64,000 bases of DNA from contig JAVEXZ010000009.1 in the NCBI GenBank assembly GCA_034003765.1, positions 1-64,000 on the forward strand. The letters run 5' to 3'. Position 1 is the first letter of the stretch. Every line of letters starts with the position of its first letter. A program made the position numbers and the translations under genes. Under the pieces are notes generated by a model. It saw only the letters and a program-made list of their open reading frames with translations. It searched no databases and was not told the DNA's origin. This DNA comes from JAAZGD01 sp034003765. Lineage in GTDB: Bacteria; Bacillota; Clostridia; Peptostreptococcales; Anaerovoracaceae. Positions 34,449 to 44,251 of this stretch are shown in pieces.

Positions 34449-36903
34449 CGGAAAAATGATTGTTTGCAATATCCACCGCTTTTTTAGCATCACTACCGTA
34501 ATAGTCTGCCCCTATTTTTTTAGCATAGGCTTCAGTGAGAACTGCACCACCTACCATAATAGCACAATCTGGCCGCTCTCGCTTCAATAAGCTTATGGTT
34601 GAATCCATACTTTTTAGTGTTGTTGTCATTAGTGCCGACAGGCCTACCAGCTTGATGTCTTCTTCTATAACTTTTTCTACTATGGTTTCTTGGCTAACAT
34701 CCTTCCCGAGGTCTATTACTTGATAATCGTAGTTCTCCAATAAAACCTTTACAATGTTCTTCCCAATATCGTGAATGTCTCCCTTAACAGTTGCAAGAAG
34801 GATCTTTCCTCGAGTTTCCCTTTGGGTATTTTGGGCTGCCATATGTTCTTTTATTACATCGAAAGCACCTTGGGCCACCCCTGCAGATAGGAGCAATTGG
34901 GGCAAGAATATCTCTCCACTTTCAAAATCTCTGCCAACCCCATCTAGGGCTGGTATGAGAAATTCTCTGACAATCTCCATAGGGTCTCTAGTAGCAATCA
35001 TCTCTTGGGTAAGGGACATCCCCTCTTCCTTCCACCCTCTTTCAATGGCTTCAATCAAGGTCATTTTTTCAGGAGAGCTTGGGGTTTTCGATTTTGGTAA
35101 GGGTCTTTTATCAGCCTTCTCTTTTTCAAGGCTCTCTAATTTTCCTGGAGGATCTTCATCCCTATTTAATCCTTCTTGGCCATCAAAATCTTGATAAGCC
35201 TTGATATATTCTCGGGCATCTTTATCTATGTTTGCCAGTAGCTTGTATGCCCTTATGGCATCCATCATACTATCATCTCCTGGGTTCATAATAGGCAAAT
35301 CAAGGCCTGCCCCTAATGCGAGAGTCAAGAAATTATGATTTATCAGCTGCCTATTTGGGAGGCCAAAGGAAATATTTGATACCCCAAGAACTGTTTTGAG
35401 CTGGAGTTCTTCTTTAACCTGTCTTAGGGAATGGATAACGTCCATAGCCTTCTCTTGTTCTGCAGAAGCCGTCAAGGTTAGGCAATCTATATATATATCC
35501 TGCTTTTTAATACCCGCCGCTAGGGCTTTTTCTAATATTCTTGCGGCAATGTCAAACCTCTCCTGGCCGGTTTGAGGAATCCCCTTTTCATCTAGGGTCA
35601 AGCCAACAACTGAGGCCCCATATTTTTTAACTAGGGGCAAGATTTTTTCCAGGGACTTAGCCTCACCGTTAACAGAGTTAACAATAGGCTTACCATTATA
35701 TACTCTAAGTCCCGCTTCTAATGCCAAAGGGTCAGCAGAATCTATTTGCAAGGGAAGGTCAATGACTCTTTGTAATGCCTTAACTAGCTGACCCATCATT
35801 TGAGCTTCGTCAATTTCTGGCAAGCCCACATTAACATCTAGGATATCTGCCCCTTGGTCCTTTTGTGCAAATCCTTGGCCAATAATATAATCCATATTGT
35901 TGGCTGCCAGAGCCTCCTTAAATGCTTTCTTACCAGTGGGATTTATTCTTTCTCCAATAACTCGAGGTTGGTCTATTACAAGAACATTCATCCCCGTTGT
36001 TACGGCAGCGGGTATGGTTTTGTCCAGTCGGACAAATTTTCTCTTTGCAAATCTTGACTTTAGGGCCTGGATGTATTCAGGCTTTGTTCCACAACATCCA
36101 CCTACTATTTTGACTCCAAAAGGTATAAGTTGTTCCATATAATCACAAAATTCTTGGGCGCCAACAAGATACTCTTCAGTCTCAGGATCAGGCATTCCAG
36201 CATTGGGTTTTACAACCAGGGGTAAATCGGTCCAACGGCTTAGCTCTTCTACAATAGGTGCCATTTCTTTGGGGCCCAAAGAACAATTTATACCCAAAGC
36301 ATCTACTCCTAGACCTTCTAGGGTAAGGGCCATAGCAGGTATCCCTAAGCCTGTAAATGTTCGCATGTTGGCTTCAAATGTCATAGTACATATAATGGGA
36401 AAATCCGAATTTTCTTTTACAGCAAGTATTGCCGCCTTTGCTTCGTAGAGATCTGAAAGGGTTTCCATTACAACTAAATCAGCCCCTGCCTCTTTGCCGG
36501 CCACCACCATTTCCTGAAAAATAGAGTAGGCTTCTTCAAAGGTCATGTCCCCACCAGGTTCAATTAGCCTTCCAATAGGCCCAAGATCCAGAGCCACTAG
36601 AGCATCTGTTCCTTCTACTGCCATTTTGGCATTGGTCACATCCGCCATTATTACTTGCTCCGGGCTATAACCAGAATCCTCTAACTTGTATCTATTAGCC
36701 CCAAAGGAATTGGCATAGATAATTTGGGCCCCAGCCTCAACATAGAGCCTATGTATAGATTGGATTAGGGGACCATGAGTTATCCCTGCTATTCCATGAA
36801 TATCTCCCAAATCAGCTCCACTTTGCTGAATCATGGTGCCCATAGCCCCATCTAATATAACAAAATCATTTTTCAATAATTCAAAAAATCGTTTTTTCAA
36901 CAT
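34441..36903 (-). CDS. metH: Cobalamin-dependent methionine synthase without activation domain
   Basis: The 820-residue protein carries a homocysteine-binding domain (about 1-295, zinc Cys in NCSLGPKEM and GGCCG). A pterin/methyl-THF domain follows (about 310-575, RVIGERINPTGKKAF). A Lys/Glu/Pro-rich linker (about 580-625) leads to the B12 cap and binding domain, with DIHDIGKNIV carrying the cobalt-ligand His. It ends after the B12 domain, so the C-terminal SAM-dependent reactivation domain is absent; a separate reactivator must exist. It is six nt after metF, one operon. AGGAGG lies very close to the ATG; TTG one codon later is an alternative start. Confidence 0.95.
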   Translation of the reverse strand: MLKKRFFELLKNDFVILDGAMGTMIQQSGADLGDIHGIAGITHGPLIQSIHRLYVEAGAQIIYANSFGANRYKLEDSGYSPEQVIMADVTNAKMAVEGTDALVALDLGPIGRLIEPGGDMTFEEAYSIFQEMVVAGKEAGADLVVMETLSDLYEAKAAILAVKENSDFPIICTMTFEANMRTFTGLGIPAMALTLEGLGVDALGINCSLGPKEMAPIVEELSRWTDLPLVVKPNAGMPDPETEEYLVGAQEFCDYMEQLIPFGVKIVGGCCGTKPEYIQALKSRFAKRKFVRLDKTIPAAVTTGMNVLVIDQPRVIGERINPTGKKAFKEALAANNMDYIIGQGFAQKDQGADILDVNVGLPEIDEAQMMGQLVKALQRVIDLPLQIDSADPLALEAGLRVYNGKPIVNSVNGEAKSLEKILPLVKKYGASVVGLTLDEKGIPQTGQERFDIAARILEKALAAGIKKQDIYIDCLTLTASAEQEKAMDVIHSLRQVKEELQLKTVLGVSNISFGLPNRQLINHNFLTLALGAGLDLPIMNPGDDSMMDAIRAYKLLANIDKDAREYIKAYQDFDGQEGLNRDEDPPGKLESLEKEKADKRPLPKSKTPSSPEKMTLIEAIERGWKEEGMSLTQEMIATRDPMEIVREFLIPALDGVGRDFESGEIFLPQLLLSAGVAQGAFDVIKEHMAAQNTQRETRGKILLATVKGDIHDIGKNIVKVLLENYDYQVIDLGKDVSQETIVEKVIEEDIKLVGLSALMTTTLKSMDSTISLLKRERPDCAIMVGGAVLTEAYAKKIGADYYGSDAKKAVDIANNHFSVV

Positions 36904-36909
36904 TCCCTC

Positions 36910-37779
36910 CTATAAAAGGCTCTTTATGCTTTCTGTAATTTTACGGGCAATGTAGGGATTGTTCATTGTGTAAAGGTGTATCCCTTCAGCACCATTGGAA
37001 ATTAAATCTACGATTTGGTCTACCGCATATGCGATCCCTGCATCTCTCATTGCGTCAGGGTTATTCTCGTATCTATTCATCATTTTGCTAAATTTGCTAG
37101 GTAGGCTTGCACCACATAGGGAAACCATTCTTTGGATTTGATTTTTATTTACAACAGGCATTATCCCCGCTTCTATGGGGACTTTTATTCCTATGGCTCT
37201 GGCTTTTTTCACAAAATCATAAAATAAGTTGTTATCAAAAAATAGTTGAGTCACTAAATGCTCTGCCCCAGCATCTACTTTTTCCTTGAGATGCACTAGG
37301 TCTAAGTCCTCGGAGTCAGCCTCTGGATGGCCTTCAGGATAACAAGCACCAGAAATCCCCATATCCCCCTCTGGATCTTCAGTCCTAAGGAAGTCTATTA
37401 AGTCCTTGGCATAGGCAAAATCATTTTGCCTAGGATAATCATCAGAGAAGTCTCCCCTAAGGGCCAGTATGTTTTCAATATTATTTGCTCTAAGCTTTTC
37501 AAGAACACTCTTAACCTGTTCCCTAGTGGAGTTAACGCAGGTTAGATGAGCCACGGCTTCTATGTTATACCGATTCTTGATAATGGAAGCAATATCACAG
37601 GTTGTGGAATCTGCCAGGTTCCCTCCTGCACCATAAGTAACACTTATAAAGTCAGGAGTCAGTTCTTTGAGTTCCTCTAAGGTTTCATAAATGGTATCGA
37701 TGGAGCTTGTCCTTTTAGGCGGAAACACCTCTAAGGAAAATACAGTTTTATCGGGCCTAAAGATTGATGCAATTTTCAT
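36910..37779 (-). CDS. metF: 5,10-methylenetetrahydrofolate reductase
   Basis: The 289-residue flavin-dependent TIM barrel supplies 5-methyl-THF to MetH. The motifs are FSLEVFPPKRTSSID, VTYGAGGN, ALRGDFSDDYP, HLVTQLFFDNNLFYDF and the C-terminal GIHLYTMNNP. It lies directly upstream of metH. I see no SAM riboswitch in the roughly 170 nt before it. Confidence 0.95.
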   Translation of the reverse strand: MKIASIFRPDKTVFSLEVFPPKRTSSIDTIYETLEELKELTPDFISVTYGAGGNLADSTTCDIASIIKNRYNIEAVAHLTCVNSTREQVKSVLEKLRANNIENILALRGDFSDDYPRQNDFAYAKDLIDFLRTEDPEGDMGISGACYPEGHPEADSEDLDLVHLKEKVDAGAEHLVTQLFFDNNLFYDFVKKARAIGIKVPIEAGIMPVVNKNQIQRMVSLCGASLPSKFSKMMNRYENNPDAMRDAGIAYAVDQIVDLISNGAEGIHLYTMNNPYIARKITESIKSLL

Positions 37780-37875
37780 AAAATAATCGTCCCCCTGTCC
37801 CCATATATAATGAATTAGTATATCATAAAGTCCCCATAAATCACACCAAAAGGAAGGCTAATTTTCTTGCCTCAA

Positions 37876-37903
37876 TCAAAACGCCCCACTATAAAGTGAG
37901 GCG
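37876..37903 (-). terminator. Terminator after the aminotransferase gene
   Basis: Minus strand CGCCTCACT-TTAT-AGTGGGGCG followed by TTTTG, about 50 nt beyond the aminotransferase stop. Confidence 0.75.
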
Positions 37904-37950
37904 AATTAAGGGTTTCTTAAATTGACTCTATATTTAAAGTCTCTGTAAGA

Positions 37951-39312
37951 TTATAGTTTGAACTCTTCTTTAGCAAGAACTATTGATTCTTCAAGTGCAA
38001 CTAGAACCTTATCAATTGTTGCGTACTCAAGCACTGCAGGTGGCTCAATTCGAACAGTCTTGGCATTTACTAAAGTTCCTGCAACCATTACGTGTCTTTC
38101 GAACATGTGCTTAGTTACAGCATAACCAACTTCAGCTTCTGGGAACTCCATACAAATTAGAAGTCCAGCTCCACGATAAGTGGTAAGAACTGTTGGGTAC
38201 TTGTTCTTTAGCTTTTCTAAACCAGCCATGATATAGTCGCCCTTTTCTTGGCAAACCTTTGGAATGTCATTCTCTAACATATATCTAATTGTTGAGATAG
38301 CAGCTGAACATGCCAATGGGTTTCCACCAAATGTAGGTGATCCTAGGATCCAAGGATTATCAATAATCTTGTCTACCCACATATTAGGTCTTGCAATAAT
38401 ACCAGTAATAGGCATTATTCCACCACCAAAGGCTTTTCCATAAAGAAGGATGTCTGGAGTTACGTCTTCAACTTCACATCTCCACATTGTTCCACAACGT
38501 CCCATACCAGTTTGGATTTCGTCAACGATCATAGCAACGCCGTACTTGTCGCAGATAGCTCTAACGGCTTTTAAGTAGCCGTCTGGTGGAATGATAACCC
38601 CAGCTTCACCTTGAATAGGCTCGATGATAACACCAGCAACTTTTTCTCCAACAGTCTGAAGATTCTTGATTGCAGCTTCCATAGCATCTGCATTACCATA
38701 TTCTACGTGCTGAACTTGCTGAATTAGTGGGATATAGTCTTCTCTGTATGCGCCTTTTCCACCCATAGAGATAGCACCCATGGATTTTCCGTGGAATGCG
38801 CCTACTGTGGATATGTACCAACGACCACCGGTAGCTAATCTTGCTAATTTCAATCCCATCTCAACAGCTTCTGCTCCACCATTGGTGAAGAAACAGTACT
38901 GAAGATCTCCGGGAGTAATCATAGCCAATAAGTTAGCTAAATATCCTCTTAATGGGTCAACTAGTTCTTGTGAGTGAAGTGCATAACGATCTAACTGACA
39001 TTTTACGGTTTTCAATATTTCGGGGTTTCTGTGTCCGCAAGTGTAAATTCCGAAACCGCCTAAACAGTCGATAAACTCTGTCCCGTATAGATCCTCAAAA
39101 TGTTCCTCAGAATCTGTCCACTCAACAAAAGCTGCGTTATCGGACACGGATTTTCGATATTGCAACCAGCCTGGGTTTACGTTCCCGTTAAAGTTGTCAA
39201 TTGAGTCTTTTACTATTCTGTCTTTTTCGTCATTGGTTAACTCTGGCTTTTCAATATAATCGATTACTCGTTTTGCCTCGGATAACGCTTTTTTCTTGTC
39301 CATTACAGTCAT
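37951..39312 (-). CDS. Class III aminotransferase, putrescine aminotransferase type
   Basis: The 453-residue PLP enzyme has FFTNGGAEAVEMGLKLAR, the AFHGKSMGAISMGGKG segment, Asp in MIVDEIQTGMGRCG, and the Schiff-base Lys in LLYGKAFGGGIMP. The long N-terminal helix before DFNGNVNPGWLQYRKSV resembles the YgjG/PatA group that converts putrescine to 4-aminobutanal. AGGAGGTC precedes the ATG. It is monocistronic between two terminator-bounded genes. Substrate is inferred from overall resemblance only. Confidence 0.82.
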   Translation of the reverse strand: MTVMDKKKALSEAKRVIDYIEKPELTNDEKDRIVKDSIDNFNGNVNPGWLQYRKSVSDNAAFVEWTDSEEHFEDLYGTEFIDCLGGFGIYTCGHRNPEILKTVKCQLDRYALHSQELVDPLRGYLANLLAMITPGDLQYCFFTNGGAEAVEMGLKLARLATGGRWYISTVGAFHGKSMGAISMGGKGAYREDYIPLIQQVQHVEYGNADAMEAAIKNLQTVGEKVAGVIIEPIQGEAGVIIPPDGYLKAVRAICDKYGVAMIVDEIQTGMGRCGTMWRCEVEDVTPDILLYGKAFGGGIMPITGIIARPNMWVDKIIDNPWILGSPTFGGNPLACSAAISTIRYMLENDIPKVCQEKGDYIMAGLEKLKNKYPTVLTTYRGAGLLICMEFPEAEVGYAVTKHMFERHVMVAGTLVNAKTVRIEPPAVLEYATIDKVLVALEESIVLAKEEFKL

Positions 39313-39480
39313 TTCTTATGACCTCCTTTGAATTTACATAGATTAGAAACTTTTTATCACTTGCACAACAATATTGTACATCTTTAATAGCAATATGGCA
39401 ATCTATACATGAGTTTTTTGCTGGCTTATGAACAAATCATCAACTTGATGTTAAATTTTTAGCAACAATGTACTGTTTGT

Positions 39481-39497
39481 GCTACAATATCTTTATG
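39481..39497 (+). promoter_or_regulatory. Extended -10 promoter placing the start of transcription on the DUF368 ATG
   Basis: TGcTACAAT has its box at 39483-39488. The expected start of transcription, about seven nt downstream, coincides with the A of the ATG at 39495. No ribosome-binding site can fit. Confidence 0.55.
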
Positions 39498-40319
39498 AAA
39501 AAAAACAATCTAATTAAAAATTTCCTATTTGGAATCATATTGGGTGTCTCAAACGTGATACCTGGGGTCTCAGGAGGGACCATGGCAGTTATCCTCAATA
39601 TTTACGACAAGGTCTTATTAGCCTTTACCAAGGCCAATATTAGGAAGAATTTACCCTTCTTAATTCCCTTAGGGTTGGGAACTCTAATAGGAATTTATAG
39701 CTTCAGCCAACTAGTTACAAACTTGCTGGAAGATCATCGAATTCTCCTAACATTTGCCTTTGGAGGAATAATCCTAGGCAGTATTCCCGCTATTTTTCTC
39801 CGAGCAAAGTATGGAAGGGCTAAGGGTAAAAATATATTATTAGGCCTTATGGCCTTTGTATTTATGGTGGCCCTAGCTTATATTTCCACTTCTGCTTTTC
39901 CAGAATCCGGGCTTTTTACCGGAGAAGTTGGCCAGCCTACTTTTTACCTTTGGCTTTTCCTTGCCTCAACACTTGCTATGGTAGCTATGCTCCTTCCCGG
40001 AATAAGTGGTTCACTGGTTTTACTGATTCTCGGCGCATATCCTATAGCCATGGAAGCCATTGCCTACTTTCAATGGGAGATACTTTTTGTCTTGGCTCTG
40101 GGACTAGTTACGGGAGGTTATGCTGGGATTAAGGGTATTCAGAATATGCTAAGAAACCACCCTCAAGCCTTGTATTTTATTATCCTGGGACTAGTCACCG
40201 GTTCTCTTTTCATTCTTTTCCCTGATATAAAAGTTGGGTTAGAGTCCCCTCTTAATTTCGCGGTTTTATTCTTCTTCTTGGCCCTTTCCTTTGGCTTTGG
40301 CCGCAAAAGCACATCATAA
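39495..40319 (+). CDS. DUF368 family membrane protein, probably leaderless
   Basis: The 274-residue polytopic protein opens with NFLFGIILGVSNVIPGVSGG, the DUF368 signature. A second similar motif in the middle (LPGISGSLVLLILGAY) indicates an internal repeat, and there are about eight hydrophobic helices. DUF368 proteins are implicated in polyprenyl-phosphate flipping in some bacteria. There is no ribosome-binding site; the ATG coincides with the expected transcription start. The open frame also has an ATG at 39468, but that lies upstream of the -10 box. Confidence 0.85.
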   Translation: MKKNNLIKNFLFGIILGVSNVIPGVSGGTMAVILNIYDKVLLAFTKANIRKNLPFLIPLGLGTLIGIYSFSQLVTNLLEDHRILLTFAFGGIILGSIPAIFLRAKYGRAKGKNILLGLMAFVFMVALAYISTSAFPESGLFTGEVGQPTFYLWLFLASTLAMVAMLLPGISGSLVLLILGAYPIAMEAIAYFQWEILFVLALGLVTGGYAGIKGIQNMLRNHPQALYFIILGLVTGSLFILFPDIKVGLESPLNFAVLFFFLALSFGFGRKSTS

Positions 40320-40327
40320 CTCCACAA

Positions 40328-40366
40328 AAAAGAGGTGGTGGTTTTTACATAAACAAGACCTCTTTT
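40328..40366 (+). terminator. Possible terminator after the DUF368 gene
   Basis: AAAAGAGGT / ACCTCTTTT stem of nine pairs with a 21-nt loop, nine nt after the stop codon. It has no long T run. Confidence 0.5.
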
Positions 40367-40545
40367 CTAAACATATCTAAACATATTATTTTCGTATTAT
40401 TTATTTTGCCCCATTTCAAGATTTGGCATGGTGCAATTTTCTACATTATTTGTCGGCATTTTTATAGGGCTATTTGAAAATTTCCAATTTTGTTTTGCGG
40501 TTTCCTCTCTTTAATACTTTGTCACTTATATTTATGGTTATAAAT

Positions 40546-41742
40546 CTACTTGGTGTAGTTATCGAAATAGCCTTGAATATACACAAAGGGTGTTCCTTTA
40601 TCTCCAGATCCTGATGTTAGGTCAGATAGGGACCCCAGCAAGTCTGTTAGATTACGAGGGGTTGTCCCTTGTGAGGCCATGGTGTCCATGCTATATTCCT
40701 CCTTGTTACGAATGCTATTTGATATTGCATCTTTTAAGGCTTGGCCCCTTAGGTCTTTGAAATCATTGTCCGCTAAATATTTTAATTTTAATTCATTAGG
40801 AGTCCCAACAAGTCCCTCAGTAAAACCAGGAGAAACTACAGGATCAGCCAACTCCCAAATCTTGCCCACAGGATCTTTGAAGGCTCCATCCCCGTAAACC
40901 ATAACTTCAATATGCTTTCCAGTCAGGGTCAAAACTTCTTTTTGAATGTCTTTTACAAAGGATGTGCAGTCATTTGGGAAAAGCTTAACCATGTCTTCAG
41001 TAGCTTTGTTAGAGCCCAATAGCCCATAAGACTTATTAAAGCCCGAACCATCAACACTTTCATTTAGTATATCTTCTAGCCCAACTACCACATCCGCTCC
41101 AGCCTCTTCTAAAATACGTTTTGTCCTAGCTCTTGTATGAATATCGCAGTGTAGAACATGGGAAGTATAGTCTAATATGGTTTTTGGATTATTAGAGAAA
41201 ATTACTTGGCATTCAGCCCCTTCATCCTCAACCAACTTCTTGTAATAGCTTACATAATCAACGCCAGTAAATTTGTGTTGCCCTTCACCAAACAAACGGT
41301 GAAAAGTTTCTAAATCCAAGACGTCGCTATATGGATTAATATTTTCTTTATCCAGCTGGTCCAAGGAAATTAAGTGGTTTCCAACTTCATCCCCAGGATA
41401 GCTTAGCATTAGAACTATCTTTTTAGCACCCTTGGCAATTCCTCGAAGACAAACAGCAAATCTGTTACGGCTTAAAATCGGCAGGATAACCCCAAAGCTA
41501 TCAGCCCCCATTTTACTCTTAACATCCTGGCTAATCTGATCCACTGTAGCATAGTTCCCTTGTGCCCTTGCAACAACAGCTTCCGTGATGCAAAGGACAT
41601 CCTGGTCTCCTACCACAATATCCCCATCCTCTATAATTGCCCCCAGCACATCTAAAACGATTTTCTTTAAGTCGTCTCCCTCACGAATAATAGGGGCCCT
41701 AAGACCTCTTACAACTGTGCCGATTTTTCTCTCTTTTTCCAT
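40546..41742 (-). CDS. Coenzyme F420-0:gamma-glutamyl ligase-like protein (CofE family)
   Basis: The 398-residue protein shows CofE-like segments: a metal-binding GDIVVGDQDVLCITEAVVARAQG near the N-terminus, and GDGAFKDPVGKIWELADPVVSPG in the middle. Clostridial homologues lacking F420 are common and their substrate is unknown. I chose the ATG at 41742, with GAGAGG eight nt upstream; an earlier ATG nine codons up has no site. No other F420 gene occurs in the window, so F420 synthesis should not be assumed. Confidence 0.75.
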   Translation of the reverse strand: MEKERKIGTVVRGLRAPIIREGDDLKKIVLDVLGAIIEDGDIVVGDQDVLCITEAVVARAQGNYATVDQISQDVKSKMGADSFGVILPILSRNRFAVCLRGIAKGAKKIVLMLSYPGDEVGNHLISLDQLDKENINPYSDVLDLETFHRLFGEGQHKFTGVDYVSYYKKLVEDEGAECQVIFSNNPKTILDYTSHVLHCDIHTRARTKRILEEAGADVVVGLEDILNESVDGSGFNKSYGLLGSNKATEDMVKLFPNDCTSFVKDIQKEVLTLTGKHIEVMVYGDGAFKDPVGKIWELADPVVSPGFTEGLVGTPNELKLKYLADNDFKDLRGQALKDAISNSIRNKEEYSMDTMASQGTTPRNLTDLLGSLSDLTSGSGDKGTPFVYIQGYFDNYTK

Positions 41743-41935
41743 TAATTTATCCTCTCTGATTTTTAGCAAGGCTTATACATTTTTTATATGTATAGTATTT
41801 CCACAAGAATTTCATGCATTCCCCATAATAATTGTAATAATTCTTGCTTCTAACTAACACTCAAGTTTGAAGACGCTAGGTCCTTTTCGGTATTCAGTAT
41901 TCCAGCATTTTAATACTCCAATACTCCAGTAGCAA

Positions 41936-43378
41936 CTATACTTGGATGTCTCCTCTGAGACCTAAAATACTTTTATTGGCCCACAAAACAGGGTCCACAT
42001 AATTCTCAATATAGTCTTGTGTCTGGTCTTTAGCCATTCCCACAAAAGCCTCTGGCTTACAAAGGGCTATTAGTTCTTCCATGGAAAATCCAAAGGCTGA
42101 ATCCTCTGAGATTCTTTGAAGTAGGTCATTGTCACCACCTTCTTCTTTAACAATTCTCGAAGCCTCCATGCTGTGAATCCTAATTCTTTCATGAAGCAGC
42201 TGACGATCCTTTCCCCTTTTGACCCCTTCCATGAGAATGGTTTCTGTTGCCATAAAAGGGAGCTCAGCTAAGAGGTGGCGCTCTATCATCTTGGGATAGA
42301 CCACAAGGCCTGATGTAACATTAATGTATAATTCTAAAATGGCATCAAGTGTTAGGAATGCCTCGCTAATGGAAATACGTTTGTTGGCTGAATCATCTAG
42401 GGTTCTCTCAAACCATTGGCTTGCAGCGGTAAAGTTTGTGTCCGTAGACAAGGTCAATAAATGCCTAGCTAAACCAGCCATCCGCTCTGCCCTCATAGGG
42501 TTTCGCTTGTAGGCCATGGCGGAAGATCCAACTTGCCCCTTTTCAAAGGGCTCTTCAACTTCCTTCAAGTGGGCGGCCAGCCGCAAATCATTGGAAAACT
42601 TATGGGCGCTAATTCCAACTCCACCCAGTATATTTAGAACCTGGGCATCTAGCTTACGGCTGTAAGTTTGCCCCGATACAGGATATGTGTCTTCCACTCC
42701 TAGTTTTTTCGCTATTCCTTTATCTAGTTCTCGGACTTTATCTCTGTCTCCATGGAATAATTGGAGAAAACTGGCTTGAGTTCCAGTAGTTCCTTTTGAA
42801 CCTAAGAGCTTCCATCCAGAAAGTATATGATTTATCTCATCATAGTCCATCATCAAATCTTGAATCCAAAGGCTGGCTCTTTTTCCTAAAGTAACAGGCT
42901 GGGCCGGCTGAAAATGGGTGTAACCTAGGATTGGTAAATCCTTGTATTTTAGGGCAAACTTTGCTAGGTTATCAACCACGTTTAGTATCTTGATACGGAC
43001 TAATTCCAAAGCCTCTTTCATAATTAGCAGGTCTGTATTGTCCCCCACATAAGAGGAGGTTGCTCCCCAATGTATTATCCCCTTGGCTTTTGGGCATTGA
43101 ACCCCATAGGCAAAAACGTGAGCCATTACATCGTGGCGTATTTCTTTTTCTTTTTCCGCCGCAACCTCATAATTAATGTCTAGGGCATGGGTTTTCATTT
43201 CTTCTATTTGGTCTTGAGAAATAGGTAAACCCAATTCCATTTCAGCCTCAGCCAAAGCAATCCAAAGCTTACGCCAGGATTGGAATTTTTTCTCTGCACT
43301 GAATAAATACTGCATTTCTTTGCTGGGATACCTCTCTGATAGAGGGCTAATATATCCTTGATATTTATCGTCCCTCAT
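41936..43378 (-). CDS. purB: Adenylosuccinate lyase
   Basis: The 480-residue fumarase-superfamily enzyme acts in purine synthesis and AMP formation. Signature SSAMAYKRNPMRAE lies about residue 285, and IIHWGATSSYVGDNTDL and YTHFQPAQPVTLG provide the catalytic His regions. The ATG at 43378 has AAGGAGG eight nt upstream; the open frame upstream to 43456 is leader. Its C-terminus ends in the clostridial-type DPVLWANKSILGLRGDIQV. Monocistronic with its own promoter. Confidence 0.96.
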   Translation of the reverse strand: MRDDKYQGYISPLSERYPSKEMQYLFSAEKKFQSWRKLWIALAEAEMELGLPISQDQIEEMKTHALDINYEVAAEKEKEIRHDVMAHVFAYGVQCPKAKGIIHWGATSSYVGDNTDLLIMKEALELVRIKILNVVDNLAKFALKYKDLPILGYTHFQPAQPVTLGKRASLWIQDLMMDYDEINHILSGWKLLGSKGTTGTQASFLQLFHGDRDKVRELDKGIAKKLGVEDTYPVSGQTYSRKLDAQVLNILGGVGISAHKFSNDLRLAAHLKEVEEPFEKGQVGSSAMAYKRNPMRAERMAGLARHLLTLSTDTNFTAASQWFERTLDDSANKRISISEAFLTLDAILELYINVTSGLVVYPKMIERHLLAELPFMATETILMEGVKRGKDRQLLHERIRIHSMEASRIVKEEGGDNDLLQRISEDSAFGFSMEELIALCKPEAFVGMAKDQTQDYIENYVDPVLWANKSILGLRGDIQV

Positions 43379-43525
43379 TATAGAAGCCTCCTTATCTGTT
43401 TTCGCAATTCCCTTAGATTGAATTTTTGGGGATTTTTCAATTTCTATCCTTTTCACTTTTGATTTTCAACCACCTGCCCAATTTGACAAGCTTTCTTACA
43501 TTTAAGTGGAATCAAAGAAAAAAAA

Positions 43526-43554
43526 ATTATACCACCTCAAAAAATTTTTTGCAA
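43526..43554 (-). promoter_or_regulatory. purB promoter
   Basis: Minus strand: TTGCAA (43554-43549), 17-nt spacer ending in GGTGG, then TATAAT (43531-43526), again the extended TGGTATAAT form. A leader of about 140 nt follows; no PurR-type or purine riboswitch signature is evident by eye. Confidence 0.7.
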
Positions 43555-43591
43555 ATTTTAATTTTGCATCCTTTATGATTTTTTATGCTAT

Positions 43592-44251
43592 TTATATCCT
43601 AAACCGCTTATGGTATTCCTCTAGTAATTCTCCCCACCTAAAAATTAGCATGCCTGCGAGCAACAAGGCACTGAGAGCTATACAAATCAGGGTGGGGATA
43701 ACCTGATTTAAGGTTCCAGTCAAAAATAGCACAAGAGGTACAAGACCTACGAAGGCATGAAATGAAGTACAAACCATATAGTCTTCTGTTTTGATTCCCC
43801 TTGCCTTTATAAGGATTTGCATGGTAAGAAGGGACACCATTAGCAATATGGGGACAGCATAGTCTATTGACCAGCCCTTCCAACCCACAACAAAGTCCCA
43901 GAGCACAAAAAACAGAGATCCAAGTATGGACTGGTTCATAATAACAAGGGTAACATGGTGCAAGTTTCTTGCTGATACACCAACGGATAACCAAAGGCAG
44001 CCTATTCCCAAAAGCACTAACAGAGACCAATTCCCTGTGTGAGGTATCATCAAATTTACTGTTACCGCGATAATGGCTATGCCAATTCCAGAAAGAGCCA
44101 GTATTTGAAAAAACAGCTTATATTTTTCGTAAATAGTAGGAACTTCCGGGAAAAATGGGGAAGTGTCTTCTCCACTTATCTTGCCTTGGCAAAGGGGACA
44201 GTAATTAGCCCTGCCTCTTACCCCAACCTTGCAACGAGGACAATATTTCAT
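43592..44251 (-). CDS. DUF6320-type zinc-ribbon membrane protein
   Basis: The 219-residue protein has an N-terminal zinc ribbon (YCPRCKVGVRGRANYCPLCQG, two CxxC pairs) followed by about six membrane helices. It overlaps the acyltransferase gene by four nt (ATGA), so it is the third gene of an operon with that protein and an alpha/beta hydrolase. The trio recurs in Clostridia by my recollection. Its function is not known; it could help lipid or ester handling at the membrane. Confidence 0.75.
   Translation of the reverse strand: MKYCPRCKVGVRGRANYCPLCQGKISGEDTSPFFPEVPTIYEKYKLFFQILALSGIGIAIIAVTVNLMIPHTGNWSLLVLLGIGCLWLSVGVSARNLHHVTLVIMNQSILGSLFFVLWDFVVGWKGWSIDYAVPILLMVSLLTMQILIKARGIKTEDYMVCTSFHAFVGLVPLVLFLTGTLNQVIPTLICIALSALLLAGMLIFRWGELLEEYHKRFRI

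Noticed and set aside
37780..37950. SAM riboswitch upstream of metF
   Set aside because: No conserved S-box core segments could be found in the leader by eye.
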